Part shown: piece after piece, positions 1-12,539 of the stretch
Layout: each line of letters starts with the position of its first letter
How positions within the stretch are numbered: position 1 is the first letter of the stretch
DNA from: Zymoseptoria tritici IPO323
Taxonomy: Eukaryota > Ascomycota > Dothideomycetes > Mycosphaerellales > Mycosphaerellaceae
Assembly: GCF_000219625.1 (NCBI RefSeq)
Contig: NC_018218.1
Coordinates: forward strand, 5,208,001-5,272,000
Reading direction: 5' to 3'
DNA: 64,000 nt
The notes under the pieces: model-generated
Told to the model about the DNA's origin: nothing
Databases searched by the model: none
Seen by the model: only the letters and a program-made list of their open reading frames with translations
Program-made: the position numbers and the translations under genes

Positions 1-288
1 GTAAAGCGAAAGAGGGAGCTTATAAGTATTTAGGTCCCTTCTTGCCTAAAAGTGCCCTACTAACCCTAATAGGGTAAAGAAGTGCCTAATACCCCCTATA
101 AGCGACTTATTCTAGCCTAAGGATCTACTAAGGACCGCCTAAGGCGTCGCGTTCGGGCCCTTTTGGCCGCTCTAGATACCGTCTATACCTGTGCGGGCGC
201 TAAGAAGGGCTCGAAGGCCTCTGTTATAGAGGGAGTACTCCGTCTAACCGAGTACGACCTCTCTAGGGACCTCGAGCCTAAGGAATAA
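1..288 (+). pseudogene. Antisense accessory frame of chromovirus copy A (3' part)
   Basis: This is the copy A counterpart of the antisense frame at 17771-18359 in copy B. Relative to element A (minus) it runs antisense, so it appears on the plus strand. The frame enters at position 1 and ends at a TAA at 286-288, with several TAG/TAA interruptions of RIP type. The C-terminal segment ending DLEPKE is nearly the same as DLKPKE in copy B. No known family recognised. Its presence in both copies shows it belongs to the element and is not a chance insertion. Confidence 0.55.
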
Positions 289-378
289 GTATATAAGCGC
301 TTTTTTGTGTTTTTTTTGTCTCTTTTAGCCTCTTTTAGGCCTATTTTAGGACTAATAGGCGCGGTAACGCCCGGGTTG

Positions 379-1202
379 ACGGCCGAACAGACTGCACCTT
401 CACGCGGTGGCCGTCGTAAGTACCTTCCTCGGAAGGGAAACTAAGACAGTCTGGAAGAAACCTCCTCGAAAACCTCTCGAAATCCGCCCGAAATCCTTCT
501 CGAAATCCGCCTCGAAATACAAGCTACAGAACAACGGCACGATTCGAACGAACAGCCCTCTACGTTACGAACGAGAAGAAGCAGTCCACTCTATCCTATA
601 CGCGCACCTCCTCGAAATCCGAATCGAAATCGCATATCCCTTCTCTAGAGACCTCGTCGCCCTCGAAGGAAGCATACATGCACTTTAAAGAGCTGGAACT
701 CGGTGGAATCCACAACTCTACGATTAACCTACGTTGTCGTAGATAGAACTGCTACTACGATACCACAAAGGCATATTAAGGACAAGAGAAGATAGCGAGT
801 CTAGATAGCTGCTTTTGTAGTGCCTTTGCACGGCATTTTGCACTGCTTGTGCACGGCATTTTGCACTGCTTTTGCACTGCATTTCGAATTTGCAGCGTGC
901 GTGCGAAGCGGAAGGATCCGCTGAAAATTCTGCAAAAAGCTTAGCGCGAAAATTCTGTAGCCTTGGGCCGCAGCAACACTCGTTTAATTTCCTTTGTCTC
1001 GCATTTGTTTAAAGTCCTTTAGCAGATTCTGCTTGCAGGTCCTGCCTTAGGCACGGGGTTTCCCCTAAGGTCAAAGAATACCGAAAGAATTTAATTGTAA
1101 ATAGATCTACTGCCTTGCCTCTAGGGCAAGGCCGTCCTACATAGTCTTGGACTCCGAAAGGACGTAAATGGAACAAACAAACAAACAAACAAACAAACAA
1201 AC
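379..1202 (+). mobile_element. Non-LTR-like insertion inside copy A
   Basis: Comparison with copy B near 17,690 shows 824 extra bases here. They are bounded by a 13-bp direct repeat AACGCCCGGGTTG (366-378 and 1203-1215) that occurs only once in copy B. The right end is a run of CAAA/AAAC units (about 1170-1202). A long target duplication and a simple-repeat tail are hallmarks of target-primed retroelements (LINE or SINE). CpA dinucleotides are common here, unlike the flanks, so the insertion postdates RIP of copy A. Internal repeats are seen at 455-520 (CTCGAAATCCGC-like) and 822-890 (TGCACGGCATTTTGCACTGC-like). A 93-codon frame at 407-688 has no recognisable product. No reverse transcriptase is visible, so a non-autonomous element is likelier. 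Confidence 0.7.
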
Positions 1203-1499
1203 AACGCCCGGGTTGTTTCTTTTTGCTACGACTTAGCGACTTATAGATTAGATAGAATTAAAATGACTTTACTATGCTCGATTGTCCCTTGTTATGTAAT
1301 AATGTCGTCCTTAGGGGCCCGTTTAGCCCCTAATTTCCCCCCCTAGGATTTTACTAGGTTCGTAAAATTCTTCTAAGGTAGAGAAAATTTTTAAGGTAAC
1401 TAGGAACCGGACTAAGGAGTCTATATAGTGTTAACTAGTGTCTTTTGGGCCTTAATAGTAACTAATAACGCGTTTGTATATCTATCGTGCTAGTCTACC

Positions 1500-4400
1500 G
1501 CCCTTAGTACCTCCTATACTTCTATTAAATGCTCTTATCGTAGTAGGGCTAATGTAAGTCGTAGGTTCCTAAGTGTTTTTAGACGCGGGCTAACCCTTCT
1601 ACGCGACCCTATATATCTATCTGCTATGTTGTTTCTTACGCTTTAGGATCTTATCTACTACGTAAACGTCGGGGTCCTCTAATCGGATCTCCTTTAGGCT
1701 CTTCTAGGCCCGTTCGGTAATTTTAGTAGGTTTTTCCTCCTCTAGTAGGGAGATATAGAACGTAGGATAGATATTTATCGTTTCTAGTAGTTCTAGCGTG
1801 TACGCGACGTCGTTTACGACTCGCTTAATCCTATATAGGCTAACATACTTATAATCGAGCTTTTCCGACGGCCGGATAGACTTTAAATATCGAGTAGAGA
1901 GGTATATACGGTCGCTAACCTTATATATTTTCGCAGTTTTGCGAGCATTGTAGTATCGTACGTATCTCTCCTATAACGTAGCTAGTCTTTTATATAGCGT
2001 TTTTTATAGGCCGATTACTCTATATACTATCTCCGCCGCACTAGGAGCTTTGCCCTCTAATTAGGGCAGGTCGGGCTATCTAGCGGCAATTAGATCGCGA
2101 ACGTTATATGCTTAGAATAGTGTTACCCCTGTTGTCGTATAAACGCTATCGTTATAAGAGAATTCGGCTACCGACAGCATCTATGCCTAGTCGTCCTGTT
2201 CGTAGTTGTAGTACACCTGTAGGTATTACTCTAGTATTTGGTTCTAACGCTCCGTCTACCTATCTATTTAAGGGTAATATACAGTGCTTAGGCCCCTTCG
2301 GACCCTAAGGTAGTAGTAGAGCATGCTTTAGAACTTAGATATAAGGATTAGTCCTCTATCGGACGTAATTAACTTAGGAGTTCCGTAAAGGCGGAAGATT
2401 TCTCTTAGGAAGACCTCCGCGAGGGTTTCGGCATTAATGTCTTTCTGTATAGGAATATAGTAGGCTATTTTGGACTACCTGTCTATAACGACGAGGATTA
2501 AGTCGTATGTATGCCTTATAAACGTACTTAGGGGCAGATCGGTAATAAAATCTAATATTAGGTCCTCCTAGGGCCTGTTTAGTAGAGTTTCCGTATAGAG
2601 TTCTCTATATAGGCTATATCGCTGTAGCTTCGCCCTATTGTATGTCTAGCAGCTGTTTACGTAGTCCTTAACGTATTTTCTTATGTCTAGCTAGTAGAAC
2701 GACCGTTGTAACAGCTCTAGGGTCCGTTTAAAACCAAAGTAGCTAGCTAGGGGATCGTTATAGTACTAGCGGAGAGCTGCTAGGCGTGCTAGGCCCGCAG
2801 GCATATATAGTTTCCGTTCGTAGAAGAGGAATTCGCCTTATATAGCCTACCTTTAGGTCCATTCCGGCGGATCCGGGTTATTTATAGCTAGTTCGACTAT
2901 AGATGCTATAGGGTTATGTTTCAGGCTTTCGCGTATTATATTAATTAGCGGGGAGTCTAATAATTCTTCTATTAGAGTGCTCGCTATTATATACGTTTTG
3001 CTATAGTAGGTCCTAGCGAGTAGTAGATAGTAGGTTATAACTGCTATTATAGACCGAACGGGGCTAGATTCGGCCGTTATTCCTTTGGACAGACCTAGTT
3101 AGTACCGAAGGGTATCTAATATAGGAGCACTATCGCTTTCGTTAATCTACCGTCCCGAGTAGTCCCTATCTTCTAGGTCTAGGCGTCTGCTTACTCCGTC
3201 CGCGGCGGTATTAAGCGACCCCGGGTTGTACGTTATACAGAAGTCGACGTTTAATAGCTGCTCTACCTATCTTGCCTATCTTTAGCTTAGTTGCTTAATT
3301 GTTATAAACTATTTTAGGTTATAATAGTCTATTAAGACCTTAATTTAGTGCGAAGCGCCCTTAACGTAGTGTCTCTAGTACTTAAAGGCCTCGACTATAG
3401 CGAGAAGCTCTTAATCGTATATATTATAGTTCCTTTTAGCTGCGTTTATCTTACTAGAGAAGAAGGCTACTAGGTACTAGTACATTTTGCCCTCCGTTTT
3501 ATGCGGTTAGGATAGTACTATCCCGACGGCGAACCCGGAGGTATCTATTACGACGCGGATAGGCAGTTTTAGGTCGAAATGCCGTAAAATAGGCGCTTTA
3601 ATAAACCTAGTCTTTAACTACTAGAATGCTTATACTACGTTAGGTAGGAGTTCGAGGGGAACTAATTCCTCCTTTCTCTATCGGTGTCCGCCTTTAGCAC
3701 TATTTAGGCCTCTCTCTATTAAGCAGTTTAGTAGGCTAGCTATGCGGGAGAATCCCTTAATAAACTAGCAGTAGTAGTTCGCAAATCCGATAAAGATGCG
3801 AATGTCCCTAACTAAGGCCGGAAGGGGCTAGTTAGCGATAGCTTAGATCCTTTCTGCCTCTATTTCGACCCCTTTTAGGGTTACTACGAACCTAAGGTAG
3901 CCGACTTACCGCTTAAAGAACTCGTACTTTAATAGTTTAGTAAAGAGTCGGTGTCTTCTAAGTCTCTCGAGGACTATCCTAATATGTTTCTTATAGCTTT
4001 CGGCGTCTTGTAAGTATATTAAGATATTGTCGAGGTATACTATAATATAGTAGTCTAGTAGGCCCTAGAGGGCGTAGTTTATATATCCTTAGAACACTGC
4101 TAGGGCGTTAGTTAGCCTAAACGGGACTATAGTGTACTTAAAGTAGCTATACCTCGTCCGAAAGGTAGTTTTCTACTAGTCGCTCTCCTTAATTCGGATG
4201 CGATAGTACGCGTCTCGTATATCTAGCTTTGTAAAGAACTTTGCCGGCGCCAACTGGTCTAGAGATTCCTAGACGAGGGGCAGGGCGTATCTATTCTTAA
4301 TAGTAACAGCATTAAGGGCCCTATAGTCGACGCATAGATATAGGCTACCGTCCTTTTTCTTTATAAAGAGGATGCCTACCCCCGCTAGGGAGGTCGAGGG

Positions 4401-6340
4401 GCGGATCTACCCCTTCTCTAGGCTGTCGGCGAGGTAGTTATACAGAGTCTCTAGTTCTGTTATAGAGAGGTTGTATAATAGGCCGTACAGGGCCTCCTTA
4501 CCTTCTTCGAGGTCGATACTAAGCTTATTCGGCCCCGTCTTAGGGAGAAGGGACTCGTTTCCTTCTACGAAAACGTCCGCGAAATCCGAGAATTCGATTA
4601 GAAGTTCCAGTTCTTTTAGCGCGTTATCTGTATATTAAGCAGTAAGGGCCTAAACGCGCCCTGAAGGGATGCCGGAGGCGTCCTTCTAGAACTCTTTAGG
4701 TAAGACGAGCCTAACTAGCCTCTATTGTCTGCCTTTCGTCCCCTTCTAGGTAACGCTTTTGCGGATAAAGTTTACCCTCGGGTTCTATTATTCTAGCTAG
4801 GGTATACTAAGGACTAGTTAGAACCTATAGATTCTTCCGACTATAAAGGTTTCTATATATCCTCTAGTATATCCTTAAGTGTCCGTTACTTTAAACGGGA
4901 CGCGGCATTCTTCTTAAATAGCTATCCTCTAGCCGTTTAGTACTACGTATTAGGCCGTTTGCCCTAACTCGGGGCTTAGGCCTAGCTCTTTAGCTACTAT
5001 GTTATCTATAAAGTTGCTTTGCGCTCTATAATCGAGCAGTGCTCGGAGTGTCTTAGTCCTATTAGGACCCTGTATCTCTACTTTAAGGCGTATTAGCCCT
5101 TCCCCTATAGTTTAGGTAATTCCTCCTAGCTCGGCAGCCTTTCTTTAGGCCTCTAAGTACTAGACTTAACCCGTAGCGGTTAGAGGAGATCTACTACGGG
5201 CTCTCCCTTTTCCCGACTAGTCCTTATTAGGGTATTCCTATCGCCGGTAGCCCTCTTTGCTACATATCTAGTAGGCGGTAGCCGACTTCTTCTTATTAGC
5301 TACCTTCGGGGGGGTTTTAGCCCTTCTCGGCCTACTTAGGGGCTTGTTGTTTTTGTTTAGGCGCCTTCTGTTAGTTTTATCGACGGAAGTCTTTACTAAG
5401 CGCTTTTTGTTAAATTCCTATATCTGTTAGTACGATATATTAGCTCGTTCCTCCGCATCTACGAGGGTCGTAAGGGTAACTTAGCCCTGTTCGAGCCTGT
5501 TTCTAACCGCCGGGGTAAGAGCTCCCTTAAATTTATAGATTATCTTAGGAATGTCGGTATAACCGATCTTATCCTACTATTCTTTTAAGTAGTTTATTAG
5601 CCCGGTTAGGGTCCTATCGCCCTGTTTAGCCTCTTTAATATTGTCTATAGCTCTTTAGGTACGTTCGTCTTTTGTACCTATAGAATCTAGTATTATAAGC
5701 TATATATCGCTCTATGTTAGCCAAATAGGTGCCTTGTTAAGAAGGTAGCGCTTCTAGTACTACTTTTAGGGTCTCGCTATTTATTCTTTAGCGAATTCTA
5801 TCTTTTCTTCGTTAGTAGCTATACTAGCCTAGTTAATTGCTCGGTTAATATCTTCCTGCTACTATTTCTAGTTAGCGCGGTTCTTTCCTTCGAAGATATA
5901 GGGATTCCGGGCCTTTAGGAGCGCGTTCTTAGGGATAGATAGCTAAACTAGGGTATTAGGTAGGATAGTAGGGATAGATCCGTTCTATACCTAGGCGATA
6001 TAGTCCCTTATAGCCTTATTACGTACCTAGAGAAGGCTAAGCTAGAGGAGGCGCTCCTATCTAGCGGTAGCGGCCTCTTCCTTACGGATTTGTTTATCGA
6101 TATTGTCTTCTTCTCCCCCTAGTAGAGTGTCTTTTTCCTATAGAGGGTTCTCCGGTTCTTCTTCGTACTCGTTAGCGGCATCCTAGTGTCCGATAGGTTC
6201 TTCCGGGGTTTTAGGCCTGCCTTCGGCGTCTTCGTCGTCGCTAATAGTAGTCTAAGTAGAGGTTTCTATAGTCTCCGGGTCGTTAGCGGGTTCGTTCGTA
6301 CGGCGACGGGTGCTCTTGCTCCCTAATAGGCCGGGACGAG
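1500..6340 (-). pseudogene. Degenerate gag-pol of chromovirus copy A
   Basis: Minus-strand reading gives the same Gag, protease, reverse transcriptase, RNase H, integrase and chromodomain order as copy B, mirrored. Gag lies at about 6340-5140 and pol at about 5110-1500. Stops are almost all TAG, as expected when CAG (Gln) or TGG (Trp) codons are hit by RIP. The YLDD-type RT motif reads on the minus strand at about 4030-4050. No intact frame remains, so this copy cannot supply proteins. Confidence 0.85.
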
Positions 6341-6392
6341 ACGAAGCTATCTTAGAAGTAATTCGTCGTGCTATAGGAAGGATCGAATTATA

Positions 6393-6607
6393 TATAAAAG
6401 GTGCAGTTAAGAATAGAGTAGCAGTATAAATTACTTTAGAATAGACTCGATTCGATACTCTCTCGGAAGGAGGAGATTCTACGTATCCTTATAATACAGG
6501 CGCAATCTAGCTTAAACGAGCTTAAAAGGCCTTAGTAGGGGTATATATGCTGCTAAGGCAGGGGATTAGATGCCGATTGTCGGTATTCGGCGGAGGTAGA
6601 TGTAACA
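6393..6607 (-). repeat. 5' LTR of chromovirus copy A (215 bp)
   Basis: Reverse complement of the two copy B LTRs at 12293-12507 and 19005-19219, the same 215 bp length, with TGT..ACA ends (one terminus mutated to TATA by RIP-type transitions). The base after position 6607 begins the flanking helicase/DUF6589 module. Confidence 0.9.
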
Positions 6608-6659
6608 CGGAAGCTCTATACTAACAGACAATAAGGGCTAGTCGGCCTATACAATCTGT

Positions 6660-9600
6660 TGTCCTTTAACTACTACGTTCTTATTAAAGCGTTCTAGACG
6701 GCTAACATTCTTAACTAGAGTTACTAGGTTCTTAATACTTATAGTATATAGGTCTATAGCGTAAAACTAGGCTACTATGTTAGGATCCGGATCGACTTCT
6801 TTAGTCTTTAACGTCTCGTCCTAGCATGCCGCTACGACGGCATGTACCTCTTTAACTAATTTTAGGGACGTATGCTTTATGTTTGTAGACTCCCTAAAGC
6901 TAGCCTCTATAACCTCTCGTAGATAGCTAGTATACGTTACTAAGAGGGTTGCCTCTTCTAGTTAATTCTCGACGTCGAATGTCCTATTACGGCGGCTACT
7001 AATAAGAGTCTTTAGGTATCGATTAAGGAACTCGTTTGCCCGGTTAATCTCGAACTAACTATCCTCGGCACCCGCTATGTTTACGAACCCGTTCGCTAGT
7101 ATCGCTCTTTATAGCACCGGATCTAACGCCTTAGAATCGGTTAGCTATTTTATCTATAGCATAATAAAAGCGTAATTCTTATAGCTACGTATATAGAAGA
7201 TTAGGATATAGCGGTTAACAACTCGACGTAGTAGGCTAATGTCCGCATATTTAATAGCCCGGCTAAGTATATAATACGTCTCGACGACATATAGGAATCG
7301 GACATAGTTTCTCCGCTCTTCGTTTCTATCGATCCGGGCAGCTACCTTTTTAGTCGCCTTTACCTTCTTCCCCTACTACTTCTTTAAGGAGTACGAATTC
7401 TTTACCTTCTAGGTATTAGCTTTAATAGCATCGGGTTCTAGGCGACGAGTAGACGGCGAGAACGCCTTCTCGTACACCTTTCCGACTAGACCTATAAAGC
7501 CGTCGGCTAATAGCGCCTAGATATAGTTAGATATAACATGCCTCTTAGGAACTACCGGGTCGATTTCTTCGTATACGAATACTAGTACCCTTATATTAAA
7601 GCTATCGAGTGTTAGTCGTTCTAGGTAGCTATACGGCGCGTAAAATAATAGACATATCTTCCGCTCTATTATCTCCTAGTATACTAGGAGTAACGATTTA
7701 GCCCGGTAGCCCTCTCTGCCGTTAAAATTGTTCTCGATTGCCTATATTAGACATATCTTAAGGTAGAAGAGCCTAGGCAATAGTAGTACCTATTATATGC
7801 GGTTAAAATCGTCCTTATTCTCCTAGGACTCCTTTAGCTACGTCCGTATATTGCTTACGGAGAGCTAATCGCCGTACATTAGTAGAATATACCTAGAGGA
7901 GTTATACGTACTACCCGTAAAGTCCTCGACTAGCCGTCGAATACGTAGAACGTCGTCCTTAGTACGTTCTCCGTCCGTAGGTAGTCGATTGCAAGTGCTA
8001 GGGGGCTAGTCTCGACTAGTAGGAGGCGGATTCCGTAGCGTAGGGAGGCGGTTCTACAAGGTAGGCGGCTAGTATTATAAGCTAGGAGGCTAACTCTACG
8101 AGGTAGGCGGCTAATATTACGAGGTAGGCAGCTAATATTATAAGCTAGGAGGGTAGCTTTGCGAGGTAGGCGGCTAATATTATAAGCTAGGAGGGTAGCT
8201 TTACGAGGTAGGCGGCTAATATTACGAGGAGGGGGGCTAAATTTGTGTACCGGGACGATAGTTATTAGCTATAGGCGACTAATTTAGAGGAGCGGGCACT
8301 TAGGTCTGCCTAGTAGAGGGCTAGGTCTAAGTAGTAGGAGGGCGTTCGTAGTAGTCGAAATTACTAGGGCGGTAGATCTAGTCCGCGTTCTATCCTTTAA
8401 TAGCCTGTTCGTATAATTCCCTAAGCTTAAGTTGCTCCTTTAGTATATTCTCTATAACGTTATAAGTGCCTTCGGTCGTGCCCTCTTGTTCGTAGATTAG
8501 ATTTATAGTAGTACTAATAGTTTTCTACTTTACTATACGATTAAAAGCCGGGAATTAAGGGAAGCCCTTTACTTTAGTCTAGTCGATGCTGTTAGGGTTA
8601 GCTTCGCTACCGGTAGCGGTATCTCTACTAATACTAGGGTCCTAGCTAATATTCTTCTTCTTCTTCGGTTTCTTTTTTAAAACAGAATCGTTAGATTCGA
8701 TACCGAATGCCTATATAACGTCGGCTAGATATACCCTTACTATAGCGCTTACGATTAAGTAGAGTAAGATCGCCTTCTACTAAGCGTTATGCTAGTTACC
8801 CGGGCTATCTAGGATGTCTTATAGCGAAAGCGGCCTATCCTCTCGGAATAGTTCTTTCTTTAGGCCTAAGCGTAGTACCTCGATGCTCTTAAACTATTTT
8901 GCGGTAGTAATATGTTTTAGGACGTCCCGCCTACCAAAGCTATACTAGCCGACGCGGGTAAAGTAGTTTAGGTTGTCGAATATACTATAGGTAAGGTTAG
9001 ACCGGCCGAATGCCTTAATACGACCGGCAGCTAGGTCGTAGAGCATCCGGTTACAACGGTATATACTCTTCGGGTATCCGTATATACCTAGTCTAGCTAG
9101 GACCGTAAGAACGCGACGTTTAATACCTTAACTCTATAGGTACACTCCTAACTATATAGCGAACTAGTTCCCGGATCGAGGATATCTTATACGTAGAAGT
9201 ATACTAGAAATAAGACTAATGCGGCGGAGCATTAACTTAGAGAGATCCTAAGTTGCCGGCAAGCCTAAGAGCTCCTTTACGAGAGCCTAAATAGATAGGA
9301 CGTACTAACCTATAGCTACTACCGCGTCTCTATAATCTAGTTCTTCTACGGGCAGTTTTCTATCCTAAGACCCGAATTCCTATATAGACTTAGTAATAGA
9401 ACCTATACGTACTAATATTACTTACCTTCCGTCCCTTTAGATCCTCGAGCTCTTTCGCTAGACTCGTAGTACTTAGCTACTTACTATTAGATATATATAG
9501 TGCGATGTACTTTACTACTTTATCCTCCTATAGAATCCGTACTAACTTTGCCGCCCTAGTAGCCGCCTGCTCGCCCTAGTTAGGTATGTTCTATTCTTTC

Positions 9601-9860
9601 TTAGTCGTTATATAAAGCATTAGGAAGTCCTCGAATAATAGGTGCTGCCCGCGAATAGTCTATAGTATAAAGTCTACTTTCTCGCGAGCGGACTTCGAGT
9701 CGCTATACTAGTTATTCCCTCTCTTCCTCTTAGTCGGCTTAGGTTTCGTCTACTAGCTAGCTTTAGTTATAGGTAGTAGCGAGCCCTCGGGCGAATTAGA
9801 TAGCGACTAGGGGGCAGGTAGACAAGGACTACGTATACGGCGAGAACTAGAAGCTAACTA
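6660..9860 (-). pseudogene. DUF6589-like protein gene, RIP-degraded
   Basis: A long minus-strand frame is readable from about 9860 to 6660 if TAG codons are ignored. Features in order: a Lys/Arg-rich N-terminal part; a segment FDNLNYFTRVGQ (near 8960-8990) followed by an HITTA-like motif; a tandem-repeat Pro/Gln/Tyr/Ser-rich stretch (8040-8235); and MYGD(stop)LSV near 7860-7885, followed by an arginine-rich segment and LPRLFYLK. The pair of a DN-aromatic motif and a GDQL motif followed by a dLP-x-FHL-like segment matches my recollection of the fungal DUF6589 family, which is common in repeat-rich regions and has no assigned function. It lies just downstream of the helicase pseudogene on the same strand, which suggests a two-gene element. 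The family call needs a profile search. Confidence 0.55.
8040..8235. repeat. Minisatellite inside the DUF6589-like gene
   Basis: Units of about 42 bp built from AGGCGGCTAATATTA and AAGCTAGGAGGGTAGCTTT segments recur with small changes. On the minus strand in the gene frame they encode repeats of roughly 14 residues rich in Ser, Gln, Tyr and Pro (for example SYPPSL and YQPPTS, with TAG in place of CAG). The repeat keeps the reading frame, so it was part of the protein before RIP. Confidence 0.8.
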
Positions 9861-10044
9861 TTATTAATCTATATTATAAGATATTAATATTAACTTAGCT
9901 TAAGATAAGGTCGACGATAGTATTAACTAATGTTAACTAAGAGCCTAGTAGCTAAAAATATACTTATAACTTAGCATTCTTAGTAAAACAAACTACCTAG
10001 CGCCGACTACCTCTTCTCTCTATTTAGCTTATCTACATAACTAT

Positions 10045-12287
10045 TAATCTACCTAAGTCGATGCCGCTAATAAACCCTGTTTACGACCCGCTTCCTACCT
10101 CGAGATATTTCCGTAGTTATAGGCGACTAGGCTACTTCGGAGGATGCTAGAGAAATAGGAGTAGGTATACGAGAGCCTCGACGATTAGGATCTAATTCTA
10201 TACCGAATCTACGTACTAGCGAGGCTCGGGCGATAATAGGACTAGAAGCCGCGCTCTTGCCCTTCCGAGAGCCTACCGCCGTAGGGCTAGGAACTACTAT
10301 AGGAGGTAGAGGCTAAGCGCTAGTAGATAGGCTAGGAGTAGGTAGAGGAGGAGCTTTTGCCTTCCCTCGGCGGCGCTTAGAACTAGTAACGACTAAGGAG
10401 GTAGGCGATACCGGGGAGGGTATACGAGCAAGGACCGAACAAGTACTACTAGTAGTAAAGGCGACAATACGAGGGTCCGGAGTACTAGTAGACCTTACTT
10501 CCTAAGAGGCTACGAAACAATCCCGTTCTCGACTAGAAGAGGCCTCTTCTCGTCGGAGCTACTAGCGCTAGCGCTCCTCCTAGCGCTCCCTCTCCCGACC
10601 TTCGCGCTTAGTCGTAAGCTCCTATAGCCGCTAGGCTTTAATAGACTCCGCGACCTTACGTAGGGTCGACAACTATAGTACTAGTATATTATATAACTTA
10701 GAAGAGACTACGAAGTCGATACTTATATAAAGTCCCTAGATCCGGCTATAGCTAAAATCGGGTAGCGCGTCCTCTATACCGTACGCTTTAGTAAGGTAGT
10801 TAACTATATACGAAGATAGTAGAGACCTAGGAACTTCCGGAAAGACGGCGTTGCTATAGTATAACCGAGCGGCTCCGGACTCCTATTTAATTAGACTATC
10901 GCGGATCGACTTAAGGTATAGCCGGGTAATGCTTACCGCCGTATAAGTACCTAGATTAGTCGCCTATTCGAGTATATAATCCGAAGGTAGAGCGGACGCC
11001 GGCGAGTAGATATCGTAATAGATACGTCCTACTACCGGCCTAGGTACCTCGGAAAATAACTTAAGTACCGTAACGCGGCGATAAGATAGTAGAAAGGACG
11101 TACTACTCGGCGGACAAGCGTTAATAAACTTCTAGACATATCTATCTATCTTGTCGCGCTTCTACTAATTCGTTAGTTTACCCTTCTTTTTCTTCGACTA
11201 GCTAACCTAAAGAGGCTTATTAACATCTAAACTAGCGTCTAATAGGTAATCTATATTAGCGTTAGAGCTCGTAGGCGTTACGGTATCGTCGTCTACTTAG
11301 TTCTACTATCTTGTAGGGACCTAAGAGTCCGGCGGCCTTTATATAACCCGATTACTAAGTATCTACGGATTATATAGGAACGTAAACGAACTAGCTCCCT
11401 ATTTTCGACTATCTCGGACTACGCGGCTAGTACGCTAGATAATAGTACGCATAGTGCCGTTTATAGCTAGTCGGTACTACATAATACGTTTAATGTTAGG
11501 TAAGTTAACCCCTAGGCTAAGCGCCTTAGTAGCTAGAAGGATCCGGATATAGGAGTCGGGCTTCTAGAACTCTCGGATAATATTTGCCTAAGTCCTCCTT
11601 ATAGTCCTACCGTAGTAAGTCCTTACAAGCTAGTATACTTCGTCCGAACTTAGCTAACTAGGATACCTTACTTAGATATAGGCCCGGAGACTAGTAGTAG
11701 CGGTATAGATGCCGGTACGGCTATTAATAAAGACGACCGTCTTCTCTACGCTCTAAGGTCTAGTAACGCCGTCCGGGCCGACTAGGTCTACAAGTAGATA
11801 CCGAAGCGCCCGCTAGTTCGTTAGTATCCTGTCCGGAATAGTATAATACTGTATTAATATCTCCGGCCGATCGATCGGATCGCGAATAAGCTAAGTGTCC
11901 GGGTCGAACCTAGCCGCCTCCTAACATTTAAGTAGAGTAGACGTATTAAGCGTCGTAGAGTAGCCGTAAAACTTTACCCGCTCGTAAAGTATAGTCCGGA
12001 GGTTCTTTAGCTAGGCATACTATTTCCGGAATCCTCCTCCCTTAATGCCCTACTAGTAGACGAGATAAAACTTATCGTAGACGAGTATTCCTAGCCTTTT
12101 CCGTACGTCGGTCCTTATTATAAGCTTCCGGAACTAGGACTATATAGCTATCTCTAGAGATAATATTAAGTAGGTGTACCTATTAGAATATAGGAGTTTC
12201 TAGTCGTCCGCTGTAGTACTAGCCTTCGTATTATATATTAGTATAACTAGCTTGCCTCCTATACCTTCGATCCTTTTAAACTGTTCC
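10045..12287 (-). pseudogene. RecQ-type helicase pseudogene, C-terminal part
   Basis: Continuation of the frame at 19225-20400, interrupted by chromovirus B inserted between 12292 and 19220. Read on the minus strand: a DExH region decayed to YDKFYLV (about 12,075), TVVFINSRT (motif IV-like, about 11,735), ILLATKALSLGVNLPNIKR (motif V, about 11,500) and RTSRVVRD (motif VI, 11,403-11,440). A low-complexity Ser/Pro/Arg-rich tail ends near 10,045. These are superfamily 2 helicase motifs in the correct order and spacing. TAG stops at Gln and Trp positions and E-to-K or H-to-Y changes are all transitions. RecQ-like helicases that multiply near chromosome ends (TLH genes) are known in fungi; whether this is one is inference. 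Confidence 0.75.
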
Positions 12288-12292
12288 CTACT

Positions 12293-12507
12293 TGTCACAT
12301 CTGCCTCCGCCGAATACCGACAATCGGCATCTAATCCCCTGCCTTAGCGGCATATGCACCCCTACTAGGGCCTTTTAAGCTCGTTTAAGCCAGATTGCGC
12401 CTGTAGTATAAGGATACGTAGAATCTCCTCCTTCCGAGAGAGTATCGAATCGAGTCTGTTCTAAAGTAATTTATACTACTACTCTATTCTTAACTGCACC
12501 TTTTACA
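12293..12507 (+). repeat. 5' LTR of chromovirus B
   Basis: Starts TGTCACATCTGCC and ends CCTTTTACA, 215 bp. It matches the 3' LTR at 19005-19219 with only a few transitions. The target repeat CTACT precedes it. Confidence 0.95.
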
Positions 12508-12539
12508 TACGATTCGATCTACCCTATAGCACGACGAAT

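Larger units (their letters stand above)
1..6607 (-). mobile_element. Ty3/gypsy chromovirus copy A (partial)
   Basis: Minus-strand copy of the same element as copy B at 12293-19219. Position x here corresponds to about 18900 minus x in copy B, apart from one insertion at 379-1202. Its 5' LTR is at 6393-6607; the distal LTR lies beyond the window start. Gag-pol is readable on the minus strand but broken by many TAG codons. TpA is very frequent and CpA/TpG scarce while CpG is still common, the pattern of RIP acting mainly on CpA. The reverse transcriptase active-site segment falls near 4021-4050. Family assignment rests on copy B, where the chromodomain is legible. Confidence 0.9.

Noticed and set aside
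407..688. 93-codon open frame in the non-LTR-like insertion as a gene
   Set aside because: Built largely of CTCGAAATCCGC-like repeats; no domain and no evidence of a start.
8040..8235. Regular repeats that could resemble a CRISPR array
   Set aside because: Units are adjacent and encode in-frame peptide repeats in a degenerate fungal gene; there are no unique spacers and the sequence is eukaryotic.
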